A DNA stretch of 64,000 bases from an uncultured Roseburia sp. (GTDB taxonomy: Bacteria; Bacillota; Clostridia; Lachnospirales; Lachnospiraceae): assembly GCA_947383215.1 (NCBI GenBank), contig CANDCP010000004.1, forward strand, positions 1 to 64,000, written 5' to 3'. Below the pieces are notes generated by a model. The model saw only the letters and a program-made list of their open reading frames with translations. It did no database searches and had not been told where the DNA came from. Both the position numbers and the translations under genes were made by a program. Positions 35,801 through 44,598 of the stretch are shown here, in pieces; position 1 is the first letter of the stretch; each line of letters starts with the position of its first letter.

Positions 35801-36230
35801 TGGCTTGCTTCTTCCCAGCATACTCAACTGTTTTGACGTTCTGTTTTTCACAATCAAAATTAGAAAAAGGGTTAAATTTTGATTCTCCCCTTTTATTCTT
35901 TTCTACAAACCAAATTTCATCCTGACCAAAATCATTTAGATTAATCAAATTAATATCGTGCGCCGTAAAAATAATTTGACTGTACGTTTCACCGCATCCA
36001 TTTTCTTTAAACTTTCCGAAATAAACTGTCTGAAATCCACATCTCTATCCATACGCAATGGCAGACCCTGAACCTTCGTGTTTGGAAATATAATCTGTAA
36101 ATGAAGGAATAAAATCCTTCTCTGATAGAATCATCAGCCACTCTTCATACACACGTTCCACTCTCACGGAAAAACCATATTCATACACTTTGTCTTCTAA
36201 GAAAAGAATAAATTGAAACATTGACCTCTC
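35790..36230 (-). pseudogene. RloA-like (AAA_21) ATPase remnant
   Basis: Fragments in shifted frames: FQFILFLEDKVYEYGFSVRV with EEWLM, and IIFTAHDINLI then GQDEIWFVEKNKRGESKF. These match the central and C-terminal (H-loop) regions of RloA-type AAA ATPases. Stop codons, frameshifts and a large internal deletion are evident, and the Walker A region is absent. With the RloB-like remnant it marks a decayed defence locus. The interval 36231-36267 has no other feature. Confidence 0.6.
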
Positions 36231-36267
36231 GCAAATTTGACGGACTCAATAAAGGATGTTTTTAAAA

Positions 36268-36306
36268 CAAAAACGGATTTGGCGCCGACTATTCGCGCCA
36301 AACCCG
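36268..36306 (-). terminator. Terminator after the 36332 gene
   Basis: CGGATTTGGCGC (36274-36285) pairs with GCGCCAAACCCG (36295-36306); on the minus strand it is followed by TTTTTGTTTT. Confidence 0.8.
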
Positions 36307-36331
36307 CTTATCGCATTCCTTATTCGATTGC

Positions 36332-37054
36332 CTAAATACCCATATCAAAGCGACTGCCTAACAGTTTCTCCTCCTCCGTCATCATCGAATCGCTCATACT
36401 CTCATACAATGTATCGTTAATCTTTTTTACAAGCTCATCGACCGAACCGGCCGTCACGGTGACAAGATCCTCTTCCCGGGACGTCTCGCCCCGTTTTGTC
36501 CGAATCTCCTCCAGTTTGTCATTTCGCGCCTCTTTGTCTGCTTTCTTCTTATCTTCCGCTCTCTGCGCCTTCTTATCCGCAATGCGTTCTCTCTGCGCCG
36601 CAAGCGACTTATCGACAACTGCGAAGAAGGAAGCGTTTCCGCCGTCGTCAATCTTCATGCCGTATGACTTAACGCTCGAGCCCTTGTCTAAGAGCTTCTT
36701 CTGCATCTGCTTAATCTGAGACCGCGCGTTGCTGATGATGCCCTCGTATTTTTTGCGATACGATTCGTCCGACGCCATCTTCTCGATTTTCTCTTCATCG
36801 ATCAAGACAACCGTTCTTCCCGGCGCCGCATAGCGTCCGGCATTCGCCTCCGCGTTATCCTTATTCTCCTTGTCCACAAGAATAAAATCCATATCGCCGT
36901 ATTTCTTCTTCAGCTTCTCATAATATTCCTGCGCCTTCTCGCTCAACTCCGGAGATCCTATTGTTCTCCCCTTCACCTTGCTTGTCTTCTTTGCCTCGCC
37001 CGTCGCTGTCGCAGCGCTGCTCTGCGCGGCCTGGCTCACTACATCTGAAATCAT
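36332..37054 (-). CDS. Sigma-D-controlled cytoplasmic protein of unknown function
   Basis: 240 residues, no signal or membrane segment. It contains EKAQEYYEKLKKKYGDMDFI, a central helical region and a long charged Lys/Glu/Arg stretch near residues 150-190 (a probable coiled coil), ending MTEEEKLLGSRFDMGI. From memory it resembles DUF6033 proteins of Lachnospiraceae (unverified). The promoter at 37122-37148 is a perfect flagellar sigma-D type, so the protein is probably made with the motility regulon. AAGGAGG precedes the ATG. It is monocistronic, between corA and the terminator at 36268. Confidence 0.8.
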   Translation of the reverse strand: MISDVVSQAAQSSAATATGEAKKTSKVKGRTIGSPELSEKAQEYYEKLKKKYGDMDFILVDKENKDNAEANAGRYAAPGRTVVLIDEEKIEKMASDESYRKKYEGIISNARSQIKQMQKKLLDKGSSVKSYGMKIDDGGNASFFAVVDKSLAAQRERIADKKAQRAEDKKKADKEARNDKLEEIRTKRGETSREEDLVTVTAGSVDELVKKINDTLYESMSDSMMTEEEKLLGSRFDMGI

Positions 37055-37121
37055 GATATCGTCCTCCTTGAAATGAATTGCGGTAATTCCGTTTACCTAT
37101 TATATTAGTCTCTTACGTAGT

Positions 37122-37148
37122 ATATCGGCATTTTTTTCCTTTTCTTTA
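37122..37148 (-). promoter_or_regulatory. Sigma-D (sigma-28, motility) promoter
   Basis: On the minus strand TAAA (37145-37148), exactly 15 bp, then GCCGATAT (37122-37129), a perfect match to the consensus TAAA-N15-GCCGATAT. It lies about 70 bp before the 36332 gene. Confidence 0.85.
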
Positions 37149-37158
37149 GACATCCGCC

Positions 37159-38103
37159 CTATTTAAACATCTTGAACTTTACAAAAATCAGAGAAGTTAT
37201 CACACTTAAAAGAACCGCAATCCCCACGATAATCCAAAAGCCGTACACGCTCTCCGCAAACGGCATTCCGCGCGTCGCCACATTCATTCCGTAAGCCGAA
37301 AAAATCATTGTCGGTATCGACATAACAATCGTCACGATTGCCAGCACTTTCATAACAATATTCAGATTGTTGGAGATAACGGAGGCAAACGCGTCCATCA
37401 TACCGCTCAAAATTCCGCTGTAAATATTTGCCATCTCAATTGCCTGCTTGTTCTCGACAATAACGTCTTCCAGCAAATCCTCGTCCTCGGGATATTTTTT
37501 TACACTGTCGTTCTTGAAAAGCTTCTCTAACACTACCTCATTCGAGCGGAGAGCGGTCGTAAAATATACAAGGCTCTTCTCCAGCTTCAAAAGCTCTATC
37601 AGCTCTCTGTTCTGCGTCGATTTGTGCAGCTTGTTTTCCACCTGGTCGCTCTGCCTGTCGATAATCCTCAAATACTGCAGAAACAAGGAAGCGCTCCGGT
37701 AAAGGATCTGCAGCACAAAGCGCGATTTCATCGCAGGATCAAAGGAACGCACCGCGCCTGTCACAAACCCTTTTAAGATCGGCGTTTCCTCCAAACAAAC
37801 CGTAATAACCGCTTTTTTCACAAGAAAGATAGAAAGCGGGATCGTATCGTACAGCTCTTTATCGTTATGGGTTTCGATTGTGGGAATATTAACCAGAATC
37901 ATCGTATAATTATCATCTGTCTCGATGCGGGAGCGCTCATCCGTATCCAAAGCGGATTTCATCGCGTCCATATCGATCCCATAACGTTCCCCCGCCGCCG
38001 CGACCTCGGCTTCCGTTGGATTCACAAGTGAAATCCAGCAGTCCTCCATCGGCGATTCAACCGTCGTCAGTTTATTTTCTACGACTCTGTAATAGTTAAT
38101 CAT
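37159..38103 (-). CDS. corA: CorA-family magnesium/cobalt transporter
   Basis: 314 residues. A large cytoplasmic N-terminal domain is followed by two C-terminal membrane helices; the pore signature is YGMNV at the end of the first, and the C-terminus is basic (FVKFKMFK). It carries divalent cations, mainly Mg2+, into the cell. An M-box riboswitch with its own promoter precedes it, giving direct Mg2+ control and supporting magnesium as substrate. The ATG at 38103 has GGGAAG upstream. Confidence 0.94.
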   Translation of the reverse strand: MINYYRVVENKLTTVESPMEDCWISLVNPTEAEVAAAGERYGIDMDAMKSALDTDERSRIETDDNYTMILVNIPTIETHNDKELYDTIPLSIFLVKKAVITVCLEETPILKGFVTGAVRSFDPAMKSRFVLQILYRSASLFLQYLRIIDRQSDQVENKLHKSTQNRELIELLKLEKSLVYFTTALRSNEVVLEKLFKNDSVKKYPEDEDLLEDVIVENKQAIEMANIYSGILSGMMDAFASVISNNLNIVMKVLAIVTIVMSIPTMIFSAYGMNVATRGMPFAESVYGFWIIVGIAVLLSVITSLIFVKFKMFK

Positions 38104-38163
38104 TTTTCCACTTCCCTTCTTGTATCTAAATCAGAAGTCAATCTTTCCTATGATATAAAAAAT

Positions 38164-38191
38164 CCCTGCCACTGCTCAAACAATGACAAGG
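38164..38191 (-). terminator. Riboswitch-controlled terminator before corA
   Basis: CCCTGCCACTG (38164-38174) pairs over 11 bp with CAATGACAAGG (38181-38191), with some G-U pairs, and is followed on the minus strand by ATTTTTTA. It is the expression platform of the M-box. Confidence 0.85.
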
Positions 38192-38204
38192 ACGCCTTTT
38201 CCTA

Positions 38205-38358
38205 TCTTCTTCTCACGTTCAAGCTTTAGCTTCATAGGGCGATGAAATTACATTATTCTATGCCTTAACGACATAGACTGTTGACCTTCTCATAGTGTCT
38301 CCACTACTCCGCGGCAGTAATCCGTATCCCTATGGTAGCCTCACCTACCGAATGTTCC
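38205..38358 (-). ncRNA. M-box (ykoK) magnesium riboswitch
   Basis: The minus strand reads ATTCGGTAGGTGAGGCTACC then ATAGGGATACGGATTACTGC, later GGTCAACAG and CCCTATGAAGCTAAAGCTTG, which follow the M-box consensus closely. High Mg2+ should favour the terminator at 38164 and switch corA off. Confidence 0.92.
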
Positions 38359-38363
38359 ATTTA

Positions 38364-38392
38364 AGTATATTTCCTATCTCCTATTTTGTCAA
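38364..38392 (-). promoter_or_regulatory. Promoter of the M-box/corA transcript
   Basis: TTGACA (38387-38392), 17-bp spacer, TATACT (38364-38369) on the minus strand, overlapping the 3' end of sigF. Confidence 0.75.
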
Positions 38393-39163
38393 CCTGCTTC
38401 GCATACGAAGCAGAAGTTTTTTTTCAAGGCGGCTCACCTGTACCTGGCTGATTCCGAGTTCCGCCGCGATGGCAGTCTGTGTCTTTTCCTGAAAATAACG
38501 CATTTCTATCAATTTCCGTTCTGTCTCCGAAAGCTCCAATAACAATTCCTCTATCAGCATATGATTAATGATTTTCTCCTCCGGCGTCGCCTCGCTTTTT
38601 GCCGCGTTCGCGCCGCGCACGCAGCCTACGCCGCTTTCCGACGCCATCACCTGATCCACCAGATAAATTTCGCTTCCGTCATTCTCATAAACGGACTTGT
38701 AGATGGATTCCACCTCGACTCTGGCATCCATCGCCATGACGACTTCTTCCATTGTCAGCCCAGTTTCCGCGCAAATTTCCTCCAGCGTCGCCTCCCTGCC
38801 GAGTTCCCCCGAAAGCCGGCCGGATGCCTGATGAATCTTATAGCCGTTTTCTTTTAATGTCCGCGATACCTTTATCAGACCGTCGTCCCGCAAAAAACGT
38901 TTTATTTCCCCGCTGATCACCGGGACTGCATAAGTAGAAAACCGCACGTCAAACTTTGTATCAAACTTGTCGATAGCCTTTATCAGACCGACGCTTCCTA
39001 TCTGAAACAATTCCTCTCTGTCATGCCCACGATTTTCAAAACGTTTAACGATACTCCAGACCAGTCCGAGATTTTCCGATACAAGCTGATCTCTGGCCTC
39101 TTTATCCCCGCCGTGCGCCCGTTCAATCATCGCCGTTGTCCGCTCCATCGGTGTCTCAGTCAT
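38381..39163 (-). CDS. sigF: Forespore sigma factor SigF (SpoIIAC)
   Basis: About 260 residues, a sigma-70-type factor with region 2 ([20 protein letters not shown] then [20 protein letters not shown]), region 3 and a region 4 helix-turn-helix ([20 protein letters not shown]). It is the first forespore-specific sigma factor of sporulation, held inactive by SpoIIAB. The last gene of the spoIIA operon, it overlaps spoIIAB. The start is uncertain: TTG 39175, ATG 39163 or ATG 39148. Confidence 0.96.
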   Translation of the reverse strand: MTETPMERTTAMIERAHGGDKEARDQLVSENLGLVWSIVKRFENRGHDREELFQIGSVGLIKAIDKFDTKFDVRFSTYAVPVISGEIKRFLRDDGLIKVSRTLKENGYKIHQASGRLSGELGREATLEEICAETGLTMEEVVMAMDARVEVESIYKSVYENDGSEIYLVDQVMASESGVGCVRGANAAKSEATPEEKIINHMLIEELLLELSETERKLIEMRYFQEKTQTAIAAELGISQVQVSRLEKKLLLRMRSRLTK

Positions 39164-39590
39164 CCTTCCTGCCAATTTGCTTTCTCATTTTCACTGTCGT
39201 TCCCTTGCCCGGGGCAGACTCTACCTCAACCTCGTCCATAAACGCCTCCATAAACGCAAATCCCATTCCGGAGCGCTCCAACTCCGGTTTCGTCGTAAAA
39301 AACGGTATTTTGGCCTGTTCCACATCCGCAATCCCTCTGCCCGTATCTTCCACGACAATTTCTATCCGATCTTCTTCTATTGTGCAGCTTAAACGTACTT
39401 TTCCGATTTCCTCCTCGTATCCGTGAATAATCGCGTTTGTCACAGCCTCGGAGACCGCTGTCTTTACATCGGCAAGCTCGTCCATCGTCGGGTTTAACTC
39501 CGCAATAAACGCAGCGACCGCCACCCGCGCAAATCCTTCGTTCACAGAACGCGAATCAAATTCCACACGCATTTCATTTCTCTTTTCCAT
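39156..39590 (-). CDS. spoIIAB: Anti-sigma F factor / serine kinase SpoIIAB
   Basis: 144 residues, GHKL-type ATPase fold with N-box [15 protein letters not shown]1 box [14 protein letters not shown] and G2-like [11 protein letters not shown]. It binds and inhibits sigma F and phosphorylates SpoIIAA. The ATG at 39590 overlaps the spoIIAA stop codon (TGATG); the preceding GTG at 39593 is possible. AGGAGG lies upstream. Confidence 0.97.
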   Translation of the reverse strand: MEKRNEMRVEFDSRSVNEGFARVAVAAFIAELNPTMDELADVKTAVSEAVTNAIIHGYEEEIGKVRLSCTIEEDRIEIVVEDTGRGIADVEQAKIPFFTTKPELERSGMGFAFMEAFMDEVEVESAPGKGTTVKMRKQIGRKDD

Positions 39591-39916
39591 CACTGACAGT
39601 CCTCCTCTTTTGTATGAATCTTAATAATTTTATGTAATCCTGAAACGACAAATATTTTTTGCACGCGCTCGTTTAAATTTTCCGCAATCACTTCCCCCCC
39701 GCTGTAACTCATACTTTTACAGCGTCCGATTAACACGCCGATCCCCGAGCTGTCCATAAATTCTGTCCCCGAAAAATCAAAAATCAGCTTTCTGACCCGA
39801 TAAGCCTCTATCAAAAGATCCGTCTCCTGCCTAAGCTGCGTTGCCAAATGATGATCCAGCTCCCTTGGAACACAAATTCTCAATGTCCCGTCTTTTAATT
39901 CATAATTACATTCCAT
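39590..39916 (-). CDS. spoIIAA: Anti-anti-sigma factor SpoIIAA
   Basis: 108 residues, STAS domain. The phosphorylated serine lies in [13 protein letters not shown]. Unphosphorylated, it binds SpoIIAB and frees sigma F in the forespore. It is the first gene of the three-gene operon; AGGAAGG lies upstream. No clear sigma-H promoter was recognised in the 90 bp before it, which are mostly filled by a terminator. Confidence 0.97.
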   Translation of the reverse strand: MECNYELKDGTLRICVPRELDHHLATQLRQETDLLIEAYRVRKLIFDFSGTEFMDSSGIGVLIGRCKSMSYSGGEVIAENLNERVQKIFVVSGLHKIIKIHTKEEDCQ

Positions 39917-39963
39917 TTTTCTTTTCCTTCCTGAATTGAACGCTTCGCTGCGATTTATGAAAA

Positions 39964-39993
39964 AAAAGACATCAAAAAAATTTGATGTCTTTT
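39964..39993. terminator. Terminator between the TPR gene and spoIIAA
   Basis: AAAAGACATCAAA (39964-39976) pairs perfectly with TTTGATGTCTTTT (39981-39993), with a T-run on the minus strand. Confidence 0.85.
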
Positions 39994-40006
39994 GTAATCA
40001 ATGATT

Positions 40007-41449
40007 CTATTCCTGCACATCCGGCGTTTCACCGGCGCCTCCGGCGTCGCTCTCCGGCGTCTGTTCTCCCCCCTGCGGCAAATCCATGGTGTCAAGGTAG
40101 CGCTGAGAAGTCGCCGCGCGCTCTGTCCCGGGATACAGCTCAACCATCTTTCGATAATATTCCGCCGCTTTTTCATTTTCGCCAAGATTTCGGTAAGCCT
40201 GCGCCAGGTAATACAATGCGTACCCGTCGCCGTACTTCTCGTCTACATCAATCACCCTCTGAAGCTTCTCCGCCGCCTCCGTATAATTTTGCTGATTGTA
40301 TGCGCTGCGCCCGTCGTTATATGCCGTCTGGATATACTGCTCATTGACAGTCGCATTGATACTCTCATAAGCAACCTTTGCCGCGCCTGACAAATACTGC
40401 GCGTTCACATGGGAGAGCGCGTCCCCGGCCCCCGTAACGTCGCTTGCCACAAACGCAACGTAAGCGTTTATAAGCTGTTCGTACGCGGCAATCTTCGCCT
40501 GTGTCTCCTTTGTCTCATCCGCCGCGCTGTCCACCTGACCCATCAGATCGTCAAGCTGATTCTGCAACGACTCGATCGCCTGATTTTTCGTGGCAATCGT
40601 ATCATTCGCTTCGCTTTCCGCCGCCTTTGCCTCAGCCTGCGCCGCATGGCGTACTCCCGGCACAATTAAAAATCCTGTCACACAGGCGCCGATCGCCACC
40701 CCGATTATAATATTTACGATGGTAGAAACCGCCGAGTTATCTTTAAAATGCGTCGGCTGAATGATCGTCTCGTTTCCGCTCTTATACGCAATTAAATCGC
40801 TCTTTTTCTCGCTTTTCTTTTCTTTGACGCCGCCCTTTTTCTCTGCGGAAATTTCCTTCATGTAGCGGAGTGTCTGCGTGTTTCCGGCGTCAATCTCAAA
40901 CGCTGCCTGCAGAGATTTTCTCGCAAGCTCATACTTTTCTTCCTGTATATAAAGCAGCGCGATAAGCTGGTGTCCTTTGACAAGCTTCGGATTCAAAGAC
41001 AACACTTTTTTTAACTGTATCAGCGCCAGATCCCTGCTGTTTTGCCTGCAGTAGAGAAGCGCCTGGTTATATTTCTTAATGGTCTGATTTATCGCCTCCA
41101 GCTTCGACGGATTCTTCTGAATGGCGTTGAGATAGCGCTCCGCATCATTGTTCTCACTCTGAAAATTGCGGCTGATAACCCACTCGCTCAATGCGGATAC
41201 CGTCTCGCCCACCTCAAAATATACGAGTCCCAGCAGATTCCTCGCCTGAATGTTCATTTTATTATAGCGCAGGCTCTTATTCAGATCCTCTATCGAGCCG
41301 GACAAATCCCTGACAGAAGCCTTTGAAAGACCCTGGTTATAATAATAATTTGACGTCATAATGATCTTTTTATATATTCCCACGTCTGCCGAACAATTCG
41401 GACAGTAATCGTCTCCGGTCAGCTGGGCTCCACAATACATGCATTTCAT
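40007..41449 (-). CDS. Zinc-ribbon/TPR membrane protein
   Basis: 480 residues. An N-terminal zinc ribbon (MKCMYCGAQLTGDDYCPNCS) is followed by tetratricopeptide repeats in the cytoplasm (residues ~40-205), one membrane helix (VSTIVNIIIGVAIGACVTGF), an external Gln/Glu-rich coiled coil and a second TPR block near the C-terminus (YTEAAEKLQRVIDVDEKYGD, then GENEKAAEYYRKMVELYPGT). It is probably a scaffold at the membrane; partners are unknown. It lies between folC and the spoIIA operon. Confidence 0.85.
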   Translation of the reverse strand: MKCMYCGAQLTGDDYCPNCSADVGIYKKIIMTSNYYYNQGLSKASVRDLSGSIEDLNKSLRYNKMNIQARNLLGLVYFEVGETVSALSEWVISRNFQSENNDAERYLNAIQKNPSKLEAINQTIKKYNQALLYCRQNSRDLALIQLKKVLSLNPKLVKGHQLIALLYIQEEKYELARKSLQAAFEIDAGNTQTLRYMKEISAEKKGGVKEKKSEKKSDLIAYKSGNETIIQPTHFKDNSAVSTIVNIIIGVAIGACVTGFLIVPGVRHAAQAEAKAAESEANDTIATKNQAIESLQNQLDDLMGQVDSAADETKETQAKIAAYEQLINAYVAFVASDVTGAGDALSHVNAQYLSGAAKVAYESINATVNEQYIQTAYNDGRSAYNQQNYTEAAEKLQRVIDVDEKYGDGYALYYLAQAYRNLGENEKAAEYYRKMVELYPGTERAATSQRYLDTMDLPQGGEQTPESDAGGAGETPDVQE

Positions 41450-41469
41450 ATAAATACCTCGCTTATTTT

Positions 41470-41610
41470 TTAACCGTTCCTTTTCTCTTTGAGCATTTCT
41501 CTCAAAATATCGGTCATGTCCGTTAAGTCATGGTTATATATCGCGTCCTCCGCCTCTTCCACTTCCAGGCTCGGCTGAAATTTTTTCAGCTCTTCCTCAA
41601 AATCTATCAT
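41470..41610 (-). CDS. 46-residue acidic small protein
   Basis: The product begins MIDFEEELKKFQPSLEVEEA and ends REMLKEKRNG. AGGAGGG lies 7 nt before the ATG. It sits 12 bp after the folC stop and 20 bp before the TPR gene, so the three genes are probably co-transcribed. Composition is helical and acidic with no Cys and no membrane segment. I believe similar small proteins follow folC in related bacteria (from memory). Function unknown. Confidence 0.75.
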   Translation of the reverse strand: MIDFEEELKKFQPSLEVEEAEDAIYNHDLTDMTDILREMLKEKRNG

Positions 41611-41622
41611 ATTCCTACCCTC

Positions 41623-42903
41623 CTAAATTTGATCCTGCTTTTCCAGCTCTCCGATCAGATACAGCGAACCGGAGCAGAAAAGATACTGACCTTTCGCTTT
41701 TTTCGAAACGGCATACGCATATGCGTCCTTGCAATCATAAATTACCGTCGTCTCTCTTCCAAATAAAGAAAACTCTTCCCGCAAAAGCTCTGGCTCCAAT
41801 CCCCGTTCATCCGGTATTTTCGTCAGAACTACTTCTCCCCAGTCGACGTCTCCTGCCAACAGGTGCACAACGCTGTGATAGTCCTTCTCCCTTACCATTG
41901 AAAACAAAAGCATCGGCCTCTCTCCACCAATTTCTTTTACTGTCTGTAAAAAAAGTCTGATTCCGTCCATATTATGCGCGCCGTCAAAATATATACGCTC
42001 CGCCGCTTCCTGCATACGTCCCGGCCAGCGGGTCTTTGCAAGTCCCCGCTCTCTCTGCGCCTGTGAAATCCCAAGCGCGGCCGGCAGTTCACACGACGCC
42101 GCATACGCAACGGCCGCGTTCATTACCTGATACTCTGCCACAAACGGTATCGAAAGTTCAACAACATCATAACCAGTCCTATAACAAAAATCAATCTTTT
42201 TTCCGGTTATTTCCCGAATCTTTATATTTTTTAGAGTTATTTCACAAAAAGGCGCGCCCATCTGACGCGCCCGCTCCCGTATCACCGCGGAAGCGTCGCT
42301 GTTATTTCCGTCAAATATAACCGGAACGCGCTCCTTTATAATCCCCGCCTTCTCGGCGGCAATTTTCTCTATCGTATCTCCAAGGATTTCCGTATGCTCC
42401 AGGCTTATCGATGTGATAACGGTAAGAAGCGGTTTGGAAAAAATGTTCGTGGCATCCAGTCTCCCTCCCAATCCTGTCTCCAAGACCAGATACTTTACCC
42501 CCTTCTTTTTAAATATTACCATTCCCATCGCAAAAAGATACTCGAAAAACGACGGATGCGCCATTTTCTCTTCCTGCATCTCCGCAACAGCCTGCCGAAC
42601 CTGACCGTACGCCCACACAAAATCTTCTCTGGAACAGTTTTTCCCGTCAATACAGAACCGCTCCTCCATACAGACTAAATGCGGCGATGTAAAAAGCCCT
42701 GTCCGAAATCCCGCCTCGCGCAAAATACTGCTTATAAACGCGCAGACGCTCCCTTTCCCGTTGCTGCCGGCGACATGAATGACCGCAAAGCTATCCTGCG
42801 GATTTTTCAGACGGCGCATCAGCTCCTTTGTATGTGCAAGGCTGTTTTTCTTTGTAAACTTCGGTATCTTATATATATATTCACATATTTCCTCGTATGT
42901 CAT
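41623..42903 (-). CDS. folC: Folylpolyglutamate synthase / dihydrofolate synthase
   Basis: 426 residues. The Mur-ligase-type ATP site is IHVAGSNGKGSVCAFISSIL near residue 40; LVLETGLGGRLDATN and a C-terminal ligase domain (RIYFDGAHNMDGIRLF) follow. It adds glutamates to folates and can make dihydrofolate from dihydropteroate. The ATG at 42903 was preferred over a GTG at 42924. Cytoplasmic. Confidence 0.95.
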   Translation of the reverse strand: MTYEEICEYIYKIPKFTKKNSLAHTKELMRRLKNPQDSFAVIHVAGSNGKGSVCAFISSILREAGFRTGLFTSPHLVCMEERFCIDGKNCSREDFVWAYGQVRQAVAEMQEEKMAHPSFFEYLFAMGMVIFKKKGVKYLVLETGLGGRLDATNIFSKPLLTVITSISLEHTEILGDTIEKIAAEKAGIIKERVPVIFDGNNSDASAVIRERARQMGAPFCEITLKNIKIREITGKKIDFCYRTGYDVVELSIPFVAEYQVMNAAVAYAASCELPAALGISQAQRERGLAKTRWPGRMQEAAERIYFDGAHNMDGIRLFLQTVKEIGGERPMLLFSMVREKDYHSVVHLLAGDVDWGEVVLTKIPDERGLEPELLREEFSLFGRETTVIYDCKDAYAYAVSKKAKGQYLFCSGSLYLIGELEKQDQI

Positions 42904-42997
42904 CTTCTCTGTTCTCCCGACCACAGACGGCGACTGCGCCCCTCATGCCTGAAGAGACGAAACGCTTTCCCGCGATAAGGCCTTCCTCAAATAGAAT

Positions 42998-43039
42998 AAA
43001 AAGTCGCCACTATCAGTATAGAGATAGCGGTGACTTTTT
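42998..43039. terminator. Bidirectional terminator upstream of folC
   Basis: A 17-bp stem (42998-43014 with 43023-43039; two G-U positions) with A- and T-runs on both sides ends the DUF342 transcript and separates it from folC. Confidence 0.85.
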
Positions 43040-43088
43040 TCAAGTACATATCTTTATTCAAACTCATTTTTCGTCGCAGTTTCTGCCG

Positions 43089-44483
43089 TTATCCGACAAT
43101 CTCATCTCCTCTGAGAACAATCTTATCGCCGCGCAAAACGTATTCCACCGCGAATTGCTCGTCTTTTACCAGAATCTTCTGCGTACCGATTACGACAAAC
43201 ACTCCCGGATATATTGTCCGGTTCACCTTTATCGTCGAATCTTTCGACGCGGCGTCCTGCGCTTTCAGCTCCGCAAGCTCTACGCGAAACGCCTTTTCTC
43301 TCGCGCTGTCGCAGATGGAAGAGCGAAGCAGGGCAACGCGGCGCGGATCCTGTTTATAAGAGACCCCCTGCTCCTTCTCCAACTGTTCAAAACGGCTCAG
43401 CGCCTTCGTCACTCTGTCAAGATTCTTGCGCAGCTCCATTATCTGTTCCCTGATGTCAAAAATTTTCTGACGAATCTCTTCTCCGATGCCAACCTCTACC
43501 TGTGTCTTTACTTCCTTCGCATTCCCGATATCATTGACCACAATTCCCTCTATCGCATGCACTCTTCCGCCTACGATAACGCCCTTTTTGCCCTCAAGAC
43601 GAATGCTCTGCTTGCATTCTACCTCGCACTGCAAAAGAGTATCCGCCTGTATCGTCCCGAGCGCTTCCACCTTCGCGTACTCAAAGAAACGCGCCGATAT
43701 ATTCCCCCTGGAAAAAATCTGCGCCCGGTTGTCGCCAAGCACGCCTCCTCTTAACACGATATCCTTTCCGGCCCAAAGGGTGGCCCCCTCGACAACGCCG
43801 TCCACGGTCAGCGTCCCGCCTGCCCGAACTGACATTCCGCTGCAGACATTCCCGTGAATAACCACGTCGCCCGCAAAATCTATATTTCCAAATAAGGAAT
43901 CTACATTTGCAAATATTTCGTGAAAATTGGTGATATTAATCCTGCCGCTGACGAACTCAATCTTACCGTCCGTCGTAGCCACATATGTCAAATTATCATT
44001 GGAACGCACAAAGCCCCGACCCTTTAACGGAGCCATCTCTTTGCCAAGCCTTGCCGGTATCTCTTTTCCCTTTACCGTATAACCCATCTCTCCCTGTACC
44101 GCCGGATTATATATCGCAATGACCTGACCCAACACAACGGTTTCTATCAAATTCATACTCCAGTAATCTACCGTGCCGTCCTCGCGAATCTGCGGCGTCT
44201 TATTCGGATCCTGCTTAAAATTATACTGATAGCTTCCATCCTTGCCGTCTACCGCAGGCTTGCCGGAAGCGACAAGCATCTTCACCTCATAAATGCCCTC
44301 TGAAACCATCTGATTTAAAACGTCTTCCTTTATTCCATAGACCACACCGGACGAGAGCAATGCATCCTTTAACATATCTACCGTGTACGCTTCCCCCGGC
44401 ATCGGCATAGCAAGCAACATATATGCTTCCATTTCATTTGCACTGACTGTTACGTTGATTTCTCGTGTCTCTTCCATTACCAT
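43089..44483 (-). CDS. FapA/DUF342-family protein
   Basis: 464 residues. An N-terminal region is followed by a right-handed parallel beta-helix made of short repeats (FAGDVVIHGNVCSGMSVRAG, GVVEGATLWAGKDIVLRGGV) and a coiled-coil segment (EEIRQKIFDIREQIMELRKN). This is the FapA (flagellar assembly protein A) family, involved in flagellar or cell-surface assembly in several bacteria. AAAGGGGG lies 8 nt before the ATG at 44483. It stands alone between valS and folC, with its own promoter. Confidence 0.85.
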   Translation of the reverse strand: MVMEETREINVTVSANEMEAYMLLAMPMPGEAYTVDMLKDALLSSGVVYGIKEDVLNQMVSEGIYEVKMLVASGKPAVDGKDGSYQYNFKQDPNKTPQIREDGTVDYWSMNLIETVVLGQVIAIYNPAVQGEMGYTVKGKEIPARLGKEMAPLKGRGFVRSNDNLTYVATTDGKIEFVSGRINITNFHEIFANVDSLFGNIDFAGDVVIHGNVCSGMSVRAGGTLTVDGVVEGATLWAGKDIVLRGGVLGDNRAQIFSRGNISARFFEYAKVEALGTIQADTLLQCEVECKQSIRLEGKKGVIVGGRVHAIEGIVVNDIGNAKEVKTQVEVGIGEEIRQKIFDIREQIMELRKNLDRVTKALSRFEQLEKEQGVSYKQDPRRVALLRSSICDSAREKAFRVELAELKAQDAASKDSTIKVNRTIYPGVFVVIGTQKILVKDEQFAVEYVLRGDKIVLRGDEIVG

Positions 44484-44551
44484 ACCGGGCGCCCCCTTTG
44501 TTTTTTCCGCATGACCAACGAACTCGCTCCTCTTAATAATCTCTTACTTTA

Positions 44552-44580
44552 TTTATATCATACCTTGCGCTTTTGCTCAA
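44552..44580 (-). promoter_or_regulatory. Promoter of the DUF342 gene
   Basis: TTGAGC (44575-44580), 17 bp, TATAAA (44552-44557) on the minus strand, in the valS-DUF342 gap. Confidence 0.5.
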
Positions 44581-44598
44581 CTATTGTCCGACATTTTT

